Source of the DNA: Craspedostauros australis
Lineage: Eukaryota; Bacillariophyta; Bacillariophyceae; Mastogloiales; Achnanthaceae
Reading direction: 5' to 3'
DNA: 64,000 bases
NCBI GenBank assembly: GCA_026770025.1
Contig: JAMXDE010000011.1
Location: forward strand, 1,178,001-1,242,000
Shown here: one piece after another, positions 42,199 to 51,769 of the stretch
How the letters are laid out: each line of letters begins with the position of its first letter
Numbering within the stretch: position 1 is the stretch's first letter
Made by a program: the position numbers and the translations under genes
The notes under the pieces: generated by a model
The model's input: the letters and a program-made list of their open reading frames with translations, nothing else
Databases searched by the model: none
Told to the model about the DNA's origin: nothing

Positions 42199-43569
42199 CT
42201 ATTCTGTGGAGGACTCGGCGTTCTTCTCGCCACTTCTCAGAAACGATTTGAAGAAGGAGGCTTGGATCGACACTCTCTGCTCCCAATCATATTTCATCAC
42301 CCTTTCCATCAACCATTCATACAAAGCATACGAGGTGATCCTGTCAGTTCTGTCTTTGCTTTCTTCGATTGCCTCGCACGCAGCTTTTCGGACCTTTTCA
42401 GATAGCTGTGGCGTCTTCTTCTTCTTCTTCGTGGGTGACATCATCCTGATTTTTTGTTCGGATGCCCACAATGGTTTGGATTCCGAAGAGGATGACACAT
42501 TGGGGTGCATCACGGTTGATTTGGCAGGTGGCTTCGATGGCGATTTCACAGTTGGCGATGCTGATACAGATGATGCCGCCGATGATGCTGCTGATGATGA
42601 CGATGAATTTGCAGTTGATTTCGTGGCTGCTGTCTTCGTGGTCGCTTTCGTACTCGCCTTTTTGGTATACGTGATTGCCCAACCCGATTCGACAAAGTCA
42701 GGAGCCTCGACCTTCTGCTCAACTGTGACAGTGTTGGCTTCGTCGCCAGGGCGTGGCTGTGAGATGAAATCGAAGACCCAATTTGTGACGAGATTGCGAA
42801 GAACAGCACTTTTTGGAGTATCAGGCTTGCCGCGAGCGCGTGACGTGCGTGTTGTGTATTTTGGCGGAGACTTGGTTTCGCCTGGCGTCTTCACGAAGGC
42901 AGGTTCGATCTCTTTGATTTCCTCGCTTTCAAAGTGTATTTGCAGATCTTGGATGTCGTAGCTGTCAAGCTTTTCTTGATGGATGATTTCTGGCTTGGTG
43001 ACACCAGAGGATGCTGTAAGTGCAGCACTGTCATCGCGAAAGTCCACCTGATGCACGCCTCGGCAGGGAATCTCTTCTGTTCGAAATGGCTTGTTTTCGA
43101 GTCCATCGGATTGCATGACGGTGGTGCCCTTCAACTTGCCAGCATGCGCAAGCACAGTGATTGTCCCCTTGATCTTGTGCTTGATGAGGTTGGTGTAGAT
43201 ACCTTTCTCTGTCAACCCCTTTGCGCCCTTTGTGCGGTTGATGGCTCGTCTTAGAACGTTGCCCACGATACCAAAGTGGCCATCCACTGGACTCTTGCCG
43301 GTCTGGGCTTCTGTGAACAGCCACTGCGTGATTTTGGGTAAATTTGATGGTGGCGTTGACTCGTGATTCTTGGTGGCTTGTTCCTCACTTTTTCGCTTCG
43401 CGAACAAAAACGCGTTAGATTTGATGCGTTTGTGTTCTTCCCTCTGCGCTATTCTCTTTGCTCGCGCTTTCTGTTCCGGAGTTTTCGCGACAGACTTCCT
43501 TCCCACAGGGGCTTCCGGTAAACTGCCGGACATGGTGGTTCGGGTGCATTTTAACGGACTTACGAACAC
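42199..43569 (-). pseudogene. DDE-type transposase, 3' (C-terminal) part of a split gene
   Basis: The frame gives 456 aa, but its first 20 or so codons lie in the inserted element (43509-44334). Key block: ITQWLFTEAQTGKSPVDGHF near residues 78-97. In an uncharacterised family of eukaryotic RNase-H-fold transposase-like proteins that I recall from oomycetes and algae, a 'TE.Q.GKS..D.HF' motif follows the 'SDNASC' motif and would supply the third catalytic acid. The preceding SDNASC half is encoded upstream at 44267-47254. The rest is Lys-rich, then Ser/Ala low complexity (SSSSSAASSAASSVSASP), ending in a helical C-terminus. The remnant could still be translated from ATG 43569 or 43533, but would lack two of three catalytic acids. 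Confidence 0.7.
43506..43508. repeat. left 3-bp target duplication (CAG)
   Basis: CAG here and at 44335-44337 flank the inverted-repeat element. Boundaries could shift by a base because of neighbouring G and C runs. The 3-bp reading restores the transposase frame exactly. Confidence 0.6.
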
Positions 43570-43613
43570 TGTTAGTCGTGAATGAGATTTTATTAGTCTT
43601 GATTGCCATGTCC
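43509..43613 (+). repeat. left terminal inverted repeat, about 105 bp
   Basis: Pairs with 44230-44334 reversed. The outer 14 bp are identical; further identical blocks are TTAACGGAC and TAGTCGTGAATG. Confidence 0.75.
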
Positions 43614-43659
43614 TTCAGACATTGTCGTCGCCACTCGCGACTCGTATCTGTGCGATGTC

Positions 43660-43806
43660 AAAAGATGCCCTAAAATAGGGCACCTTTTCAAAACGTGCCT
43701 TAAATTAGGGCATCTTTTCAAAACGTGCCTTATATAGGGCACCTTTTCAAAACGTGCCCTGAATAGGGCATCTTTTCAAAACGTGCCCTAAATAGGGCAC
43801 CTTTTC
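43660..43806. repeat. five-unit palindromic array, copy 1
   Basis: Five units of about 29-30 bp with the form AAAACGTGCCCTAAATAGGG followed by CACCTTTTC. Each unit centres on the inverted repeat GTGCCCTA..TAGGGCAC. Units differ by single substitutions, several of which keep half-site symmetry. Confidence 0.95.
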
Positions 43807-44023
43807 TCCCTCACCCACATGTCGCTGTTCGCAGCCGATTGGACGACAGAAAGAGCAAGAGCAAATCCCGCGCAACAACGCGACGACAGAGGATTATCAA
43901 AGGCATGTCACGCCAAGTTGACGATAAGTATTAGTGTTCTGATTCGTCATTCAGTGACGTCCACATCGTTCCCCGTTGATGGCTTTGTGGAATGTGCCCA
44001 TCGTGGCTGGGCTATTGTGAAAC

Positions 44024-44172
44024 AAAACGTGCCCTAAAATAGGGCACCTTTTCAAAACGTGCCTTAAATAGGGCACCTTTTCAAAACGTGCCTTAAATAG
44101 GGCACCTTTTCAAAACGTGCCCTAAATAGGGCATCTTTTCAAAAGGTGCCTTATTTTAGGGCATTTTTTTTT
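44024..44172. repeat. five-unit palindromic array, copy 2
   Basis: Five more units in the same orientation as copy 1, 217 bp downstream of it. The last unit is degenerate and runs into a T8 tract. Confidence 0.95.
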
Positions 44173-44229
44173 CGCTGTAGGCTAGAGACAATTCAATCAC
44201 GGATTGCATAAACCATAAACGCCAAGTAC

Positions 44230-44334
44230 GACATTCCAATCATGACTAAGAATTTCGCATTCACGACTAATATCGTCCGTTAACCAAATAGTGATGCTGT
44301 TCGTTAGTCCGATAGTCCGTTTTACCGGAAGCCC
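44230..44334 (-). repeat. right terminal inverted repeat, about 105 bp
   Basis: Inverted partner of 43509-43613. The truncated transposase frame reads into it and stops at 44267-44269. Confidence 0.75.
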
Positions 44335-47254
44335 CAGCCCTCTTCACCTTTCTTCCACATTTGGCCTTGATTGGGCGTTTCGTACTATTTTTGACCTTGG
44401 TGATGATGCCAACAGTTGTCCTCATGGTTGCCTCGGTACCGCAAGCTGTACTTGCAGATGTGGCTATTGCGGTAGCAGCAGTGTCATCAGCTGTACTTGT
44501 AGATGTGGTAGTTGTGACAGCGTCGATGCTATTGACAGCGATTGTCGTGCTGCTTTCGGTTTTGGACTTGGATTTGAGCTTGATAGCAGCAATGGGATGC
44601 TTCTTATCATACCCCTTCATGTCGAATGCGACCCCATGCTCACCTCTGTTGAGACCGTGGATCAGTCGGATGGATGACGGGCTTGCGAAGCAGCTGGCGT
44701 TGTCACTCTGAAAGATGACCTCCTCGAGACCATTGTGTAGTTTGGGTAGAATGTCTCTGAGGAGGAGCTTCAGTGCACCAGCAACCTGTAGAGTGTCTTG
44801 TGTAGAACGTCCCTCGATGAGCAGGTCAATGAATCGATGTTCAAATCTTCCATCCGTGAAGATGACTGTCATCACACCCAGAAGTGACATTCCTGCTTTT
44901 CCAAAGAATTCACTTTGGGTCTCTTCGTTCGCGGTGGGGAGGAGCTTGCACTTGTGGTCAATTGTGGCAACACATGCATGTGGGTGGGTCATCAAGTATT
45001 GGTTGTTTCGCTCACTTTGCTTGAACTGCACCATCGCCCTGATCCGATGAGCCATGTAGATTCTCATCTGATCACTGCAGAAGTCGACTGCACGTGGCAT
45101 TGTTTCCACCTCCTCCAAAACGTTGTCATCTGTAATCCATTGCCTAGCAGCTTCGACGGCTTTCTTGGCGCGGATCGGAAAAAATGTCATGGCAGCAGCA
45201 CACTTCTTGCAGACGTGCTTCGATGGCTGCCGATCACATTCGGTGAGAGCAAATGTTGCAGAGTGGAGATGGTCATCATCACACTCAACTTGCATATGGG
45301 AGTTGGTATACTCCCATCTCACAAAGGTGAAAGTAGCATCAGCATCATCCACCAGCATGGAAACTTCAGTGCGAAGATCCGCAGTTGCATCGTTGTCAGG
45401 GAGTAATTCCAAGATCCTCTCCATCATGAGTTTGAATTCAGTAATGACGTTCGACATGTCCATGTAGTAGGAGGACAAGGCGGTGTGTGAAGTGCCACAT
45501 CTTGTCAGCAGCTTGAGGAGGTCGTGGAAGGTGGGAAAGCCGACTGCATTCTCATTGCCCTTGATGTAGTCACGGAACAGTTCCCTTGGAGGAGTACTGT
45601 CGCGAACAAAGATTGGCAAGTTGTCGTAGACAATGCCATCGAGCATCACAGTACGCGATCTGCCGCCCTTGTAGTGCCCGATGGTTGTGATGTACGAGAT
45701 GGCATTCTTGAGGGAGTCTTCGGGTGGACGGAAAGGCCGCTCTATTTTTGGAATTGACTTCCCAGATAGAAGCGTGTCCGCCAAATCCTTGAATTGACTG
45801 TGCTTTTCTCGGCGCATGGTGATTCGAGTGTTGGCGACCTTGGCTTGTTCTTCTGCTGGCAGGGCATGATGGTGCAATTGCAAGATGCGCTTGCATTCTA
45901 TGGCACCACATTTGCACGCCAGCATTGCACGTGCAGCTTTAGAGAAGTCGTCATTTCCAAAGAAGGCAAAGTGACAGACAGTCTCCAACAATTCTGCAGG
46001 AGGGAGAGCCTTGTCATGTTGGACATACTTGATGGCATCACACAGTTGGGGTGGAGCCTTGGTGTTGGGAGCAGCTGCATCCCAAAAGATGGAAACATGC
46101 TCTTCCCATGCTCGTTCCATGGAATCCCAATGATATCTGTTGGACTTGGTCAAAATCCCTGGGTATCCGCCCTTTGGGAAGTTCCTCAGCACGCCTGGAT
46201 CTCTGCCAGCCATCCCAAAGAGGGATAAGAGCTTCTGTTTTGCAGCCATATCCTTTGTCCAGGTTGGCCATCCAGGGGCTGAGGCTTCGTTGTTGATGAT
46301 GGTGTCACACATCATTGTATCACCATTGCAATTGTTGTCAATGCTGGTTGGGACTGGAGCAGACATGACAATGCTGCGATTTGCTTGGACATGCGGACGA
46401 GGTGCCGTTTCGGAGTGGTTTTGATTGCGACCATCTGGGGCAAAGCCCACCTGCCCAGCTCCTTCATGGTTTGCTCCACATTGCAGGCAGAGCGAGAGTC
46501 TCGCATATGCCGGATTGCAGCAACCACAGAACATGATACCACAACCTTGGCATTTCAAGTTGCCAAAGCAGGTGATTGACATGCCGTGTGCGATGGGTGG
46601 CATTGGAGAGGTACCGTATGGAGCAGGCGTGGCAACCATAGGTGGCATGGGGTAGTTTGGGATGCCAACAAAAGCAGAATGCAAGTTTGCATCATACCCA
46701 ACAGTTGGCATCGCAGCGTTGTAGTGCCCACCTCCTGTGGGATAGTTGTAGTTGGCATGCGTTGGAGGGAATGCAGGGGTTGGACCGTAGAGAATGGTTG
46801 GGTAGTTGGCAGGGGGTGGGGATGGTACAAAGCGTGCCACTGGTGCAATCATCCTAGATTGGTAATGAGACACCGATGGTACGAAGGGGAGAGCATAAGG
46901 GTTGAGCCCCTGGCGAGGAGAGTGGACATCGCGACCTTCGAGAGGACGGTGAACCTTTGGCAAAGGCTGGCGGGCGTTGGCGGGAGAGTTTGGGCGTGGG
47001 TGGCTCATGATCCAAAGGTGGTGGCAGGGCAAACGAAGGAGGGTGATGGGTGGATTGATATAGACAATCGAAGATACTGTTGGAATCGGTGCTTGCTGGG
47101 TGTTTCTGGACATGTGATGAGGAACAGGACAGCCCCAAGAACCGCAGCCTGAGAGATCGCAACAGACACAACGAAGAGAAGGAGGAGGACAATGATGGTG
47201 GAAAGCCCACAGAACACCTGAGAGGCCAGTACTTGTATGCACACATGTCTGCAT
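44267..47254 (-). pseudogene. DDE-type transposase, 5' (N-terminal) part of a split gene
   Basis: 995 aa from the first ATG; a more plausible start is MSHPRPNSPANAR at 47008. Order: Pro/Tyr-rich N-terminus; Cys-rich zinc-finger-like cluster CFGNLKCQGCGIMFCGCC..C..C (about residues 237-268); a long helical region with CKCGAIECKRILQLHHH and CDRQPSKHVCKKC; then the RNase-H-like core: first acid in ATIDHKCKL (about 765), the NEETQSEFFGKAGMSLLGVM block, and second acid in IFQSDNASCF (about 852). After that comes a Ser/Thr/Ala-rich linker. The last 21 or so residues come from the inserted element, and the third catalytic acid lies downstream at 42199-43569. Family membership is from recalled motif pattern; I know no name for it. 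Confidence 0.7.
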
Positions 47255-47616
47255 TTTCCAAAGTGATGTGCCCTGTGGGTGTCATCAAAATGAGCAGCTG
47301 TCCCAGACAAACCGAGCGTCAAACATACCATCTGCAACATGTCGTCTGCGACATTTTTCGATACTGGGACCAGTGGAGCAGAATATTGACAAATGGAGCT
47401 TCAACTACATTGAATGCACAGGCAGCTGTCTCCTTTGACGATTTCGATCACACAATCATTGATGGGTCTGCCCCAGGAGAGGCATACCATCAGAGTTGTG
47501 AACAGTTGAAGCAAACAATTTGGAGTAATTTTGGCAGTCTATGTTATTTTACATTTGCATCCATATTATGTCTCTCTTCTTATCTTTCTTTCTGGTCTTG
47601 TCCATCTCACCAGTCT
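47255..47616. other. short non-coding gap between mobile elements
   Basis: Lies upstream of the transposase start. It may hold its promoter and the outer end of that transposon, but I could not identify terminal repeats for the transposase-bearing element. Confidence 0.35.
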
Positions 47617-47625
47617 ATTGTATAC

Positions 47626-48160
47626 GAGGAAATTCACTAACCAGCCTTTTTGAAGTGCCGATTTGCACTAACCAGCCTATTTTGTGTTTCTTAGCGACTC
47701 AAAACGTCGAAATGTCCATGCGACATCCCACGGACACATATATTTCGCATCGCCCCCAAGGCTAGTGTATCAGTGTAGACTACTTGTATCACACAGGAAA
47801 AGTAAAAGCCACATCATCCATGTTTGTCATACTTGTAACATTATGTCATTAATTCGTCCATACGAACGTACTTCATCTAATGAAGGGAATTAATGCCTAC
47901 GTAGTCGTAGATATGTGCATCATTTACCTGTTTGCTCCAATTCTGTACGTTGTGGATCGTATTCTGACCAAACCTTCATAGGAAAGGATAAACATATTCC
48001 ATCTAAACAAGATAAGCACATCGAGAGCATTCCAATGGGTAGAATTCCAGCTAGCGAGCATCTTTATCCATCTGGGAGAGATGGTGATATCCAAATCTAT
48101 GAACCTCGTCATACTCAGCGCTACGCTTGACGCTGCACAATCTTCTGCACATCTACACAT
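47626..48160 (+). repeat. left long terminal inverted repeat
   Basis: Matches 49195-49893 reversed with substitutions and one gap of about 150 bp. Within it CACTAACCAGCC is itself repeated after 30 bp. Confidence 0.8.
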
Positions 48161-48497
48161 TCCTCAGGCCATTTTGTGAGATCCGACCAGCGGCATTACT
48201 TCAATCACACTCCAAAGAGTACGGCCATAGATTTTGAAGTCCTTGATCTGTTTGGAAGGCATCTAATTGTACGGATGCTGATATCACACGCTACTGAAGT
48301 GTGCGCATCACACTGCACATCGTTGTGAGCATATGTGCACAGAACATGTCGATCATATTCCAATTTGACAATTCATCGACTCCGAACGCACTCCATAGAG
48401 GGCGGGCATGGAGTTCGAAGCCGTACACCCATCAGCAAGGTGTATCGACACGCGCCCAGGTGACCCTCATGTCACGACGCCCCTAAGTGCCACTTGA

Positions 48498-49102
48498 CAT
48501 CAACATCCGGAAAATTGGATTCCTTCCGAACGGATCAAGGACTTCAAACTCCATGGCCGTAGCCTTTGGAGTATGTTTGGAGTGATTCCGTTGATCGCAT
48601 CTCTCAAGATGGATGGCCGAAGGCATAGATGTGCGGAATACTGCTCAGAGCGATGCCTACCGTCCAGACGCATCCCACGCAGTACTGTGTGACATCAGCA
48701 TCCGTAAGACTGGATCCCTTCCAGACGGATCTTGCATTTTAACCGCAATTTGCGTACTCTTTGCAGTGCATTCGGAGTGGCCAAAGTTTTTGATTGGAAT
48801 ATGATCGACGTTTTCTATGCATATATGCGCAGAACGCCGTACAGTGCGAGGTGTATCGTTCAGTACCGCGGGATAGCATCATCCATGAAATTGGATCCCT
48901 TTCAGATGGATCTTGCACTTCTAACTCCATAGCCATACTCTGTGACGTGTGATTGGAGTGGTTATAGTGTTGGATCGGAATGCGATTGATAGTTCCTATG
49001 CGCAAATATCCAAATCACTGTCCAATGCGATGCGTACCATTTAGGACTGCGTGATATCAGCATCCGTTGAATTAGATCCCTTCCAAAGGGATCTAAGACT
49101 TC
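48498..49102. repeat. tandem units of about 190 bp inside the Mutator-like element
   Basis: The landmark CATC..CATCCG....TTGGATCCCTTCC..A.GGATC recurs at about 48498, 48690, 48882 and 49060. A reverse-complement copy lies near 48228-48282. GATCC-flanked segments are themselves imperfect palindromes (GGATCCCTTCC..GGATCT). Confidence 0.7.
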
Positions 49103-49194
49103 AAACTCCATGACTGTACTCTTTTGAGCGTGATTGGAGCTACGCAGTTGGTCAGATCTCTCAAAACTGCCTGCCAAATGCATAGATATGTGGA

Positions 49195-49893
49195 ATACAG
49201 TACAGCATCAAGCGTAGCGCTCAGTATGACGAGGTTCATAGATTTGGATGCCGGCATTTCTTCCAGAAGGATCCAGATCCTCGCAAGCCACCCCCATACC
49301 CATTGAAGGTCTGTCGCTATGATTACATTCGTAGAATTGCAGATGTTGAATCATTCATATGAAGGTTTGGTCAAAACCCTGCACACCGCACACAGCTACC
49401 ATGTGGTATCATGTGATTTGATCGCGCATATTCTGCAACGCCTTCCAGATGGATCCAGTCAATTGCTAGCTGGCTTTATACCCATTGTAATGCCCTCGAT
49501 GCGCTGATCTGGTTAAAACGTAATATGTTTATCCTTTCCAATGAAGGTTTCATCAGAATACGATCCACAACGCAAAGAGTTGGAGCAAACAAATGGATGA
49601 TGCACATATCTATTACTAATGTAGTCATTATCCCTTCATTAGATGCTATATATTCGTATGGACTATTTACATGCATTCTATGGCAATTATGACAAACTGT
49701 ATGATGTGGTTTGTACTTTCCTGTGTGATACAGGTGGTCTACATTGATACACTAACCTTGGAGGTCGATGTGAAATCTCCGTGTCCATGAGATGTCGCAC
49801 AGACATTTGGACGTTTTGTGCCACTAAGTGTTGTAAAAACAGGCTGGTTAGTGCAAATCGGCACTTCAAAAAGGCTGGTTAGTGAATTTCCTC
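49195..49893 (-). repeat. right long terminal inverted repeat
   Basis: Inverted partner of the left repeat. It contains an extra segment of about 150 bp (roughly 49250-49400) absent from the left copy. Confidence 0.78.
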
Positions 49894-49974
49894 ATTGTAT
49901 ACATATCTACAAGCATCAAGAAACAAAAGAATACACTTGGTTTGATGTTGCAATGTGGATCTACTACGAACCTT

Positions 49975-50775
49975 CCTATCGCTGCCGCTTTCGTTGCCCA
50001 TTGCCTTGCTGTCCTCCATCGCCTTGCCATCACTTTCATTGCTTTCGTTGCCCATCGCCTTGCCATTGCTGTCGCTTTCATTGCTTTCATCTGTGCTGTT
50101 GCCCATCGCCTTGCCGTGCTTTCATCGCTTTTGTTGGTGCTGTCGCCCATCGCCTTGCCATTGCTGTCGCTTTCATCGCTTTTGTTGCCCATCGCCTTGC
50201 TGGCGCTTTCATCGCTTTTGTTGGTGCTGTTGCCCATCGCCTTGCCATTGCTGTCGCTTTCATCGCTTTCATTGCCCATCGCCTTGCTGTCGCTTTCATC
50301 GCTTTCGCCGGTGCTGTTGCCCATCGCCTTGCCGTGCTTTCATCGCTTTTGTTGGTGCTGTCGCCCATCGCCTTGCCATTGCTGTTGCTTTCATCGCTTT
50401 CATCACTGCTGTCCTCCATCACCTTGCCATCGCTTTCATTGCCCATCACCTTGCCATTGCCGTCGCTTTCGTCGCTGCTGTTCTCTGTCGCCTTGCCGTC
50501 GCTTTCATCACTTCTGTCACTTCCATTGCCTTGCTGTGGCTATCTGTGTCACTGCTGTCCTCCATTGCCTTGACGTGCTTTCATCGCTTTCGTCGGTGCT
50601 GTTGCCCATCACCTTGCCATTGCTGTCGCTTTCGTTGCCCATCGTCTTGCTGCCGTTGCCGTCGCCCATCGCCTTGCCATCGCTTTCATTACCTTCGTCG
50701 CTGCCGTCGCCTTGCTGTTGCTTTCGTCGCCCATCGCCTTGCTGTGGCTATATCTGTCGCTGTTGTCGTTGCCAT
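49975..50775. repeat. degenerate minisatellite, GCCCATCGCCTTGCC / GCTTTCATCGCTTT
   Basis: Some 800 bp in which GCTTTCATCGCTTT, TTGCCCATCGCCTTGCCATT and GCTGTTGCTGTC-like blocks alternate in higher-order units of roughly 40-60 bp. All six frames are therefore long and open (for example Pro/Ser/Leu on plus, Gly/Asn/Ser/Asp/Glu on minus), so open frames here are not evidence of a gene. The next 190 bp (50776-50967) are unique, with no assigned feature. Confidence 0.85.
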
Positions 50776-50967
50776 CGCGACCACTCCATTTGATGAAGCG
50801 GCGAATTGTGTCCGGATGGCACTGCCCCTCCTTGTCTGCGGGTCGAAAGCCGCTGGCGCTGCGTTTGGACTCAACTCACAGGGAGCAACGGTAATAATGG
50901 CAATTACCATAGGTCGAAAAATAGCTGAAGTGAAACATGTATGCCACAACGACTTGGAGTGACAAGC

Positions 50968-51749
50968 TGTTGGCAAGTTCCGGACCTCGGAAGCCTACGA
51001 TCGTGGATAGTCATTCTGTTTGCTATTTCATTACTTGAGCACTCCGATCCTCTTGATGTCTCCGTTCTCTTGCCTGATGCTCTTGGCATATCTGTCTGTT
51101 TTGTAGATTGGGTCTCCGACTATGAGTCGGTACACAAGATGCTCTCTCGCTCCTCTCTGTATTCTCTCTCTCTCTCTCAATATCATGTGCTTTGTGCCAT
51201 ACGATACTCTGTGTTTGATGCGTACTCCGTAGTCGACACTCTGTTCATTCACTACTGGCTTACTACTCCATGAGTACTTACCATTTGAACTTCACCTTCA
51301 GTATCCATGATGCTGATCCTCTTTGGTCATCGGATCTTCACCTCCTGCTCTGACTTGGAGACAGATGTCGACGTGGTGACACGATGACATCCTGTCAACG
51401 TCAGTAGGCGTCCTTCTGCTCTCCAGATGTCACGTTCCATCAGTGATGCAGCAGTCTGTCAGATGATATCGTCATCTGAGGTTTAGTTGGGAAGTACCTC
51501 GAGATTCTCTTGGTACCATTGATGGATGGACGGACGATCTTCTAATTCTCTCAGAATCGTTGATTGCAAATTTCCTCCAGAAATCTTGCTCATGTTTCTG
51601 TGTTCCATTTCCACTGTGGTTTTGCCAATTTACAGCATATTATCAACACGAATGTAGTTGTACCGTCCATATATGTATAAGAGAATAGCGGGTGAACGAT
51701 GCACATATACACGTACATCTTGACATATACTCACATGTACATCTCGACA
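50968..51749 (-). repeat. 3' LTR of the decayed copia element
   Basis: 782 bp. Shorter than its partner because of small deletions near its left end and the absence of the GGAT expansion. Confidence 0.88.
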
Positions 51750-51769
51750 CCCTTCCTGTGTGCATTCGG

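Larger units (their letters stand above)
43509..44334. mobile_element. 826-bp inverted-repeat (MITE-like) element inside the transposase gene
   Basis: Both ends carry GGGCTTCCGGTAAA as inverted repeats (43509-43522 and 44321-44334). The similarity continues inward in patches for about 105 bp: TTAACGGAC, then TAGTCGTGAATG.GA..TT.TTAGTC.TGATTG. Between the repeats are two five-unit palindrome arrays and about 215 bp of unique sequence. No protein is encoded. Removing the element plus one CAG joins the flanking frames into one. GGGC-starting ends and a 3-bp target duplication are reminiscent of PIF/Harbinger MITEs, although those usually duplicate TWA. Confidence 0.8.
47626..49893. mobile_element. 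non-autonomous Mutator-like element with long terminal inverted repeats
   Basis: 2268 bp flanked by a perfect 9-bp duplication ATTGTATAC (47617-47625 and 49894-49902). The ends GAGGAAATTCACTAACCAGC / inverted match exactly over the first 48 bp or so, and similarity continues for about 450 bp or more per side. Long TIRs plus a 9-bp duplication are the hallmark of Mutator-like elements. No coding region was seen. The core contains four direct units and one inverted unit of about 190 bp. Confidence 0.88.

Noticed and set aside
43660-44172. CRISPR-like array
   Set aside because: Units are contiguous palindromes with no unique spacers, in a eukaryotic genome and inside an inverted-repeat element.
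49882-50962. 303- and 335-codon Pro/Ser/Leu-rich plus-strand frames
   Set aside because: Translations of a minisatellite that is open in several frames at once; no non-repetitive domain.
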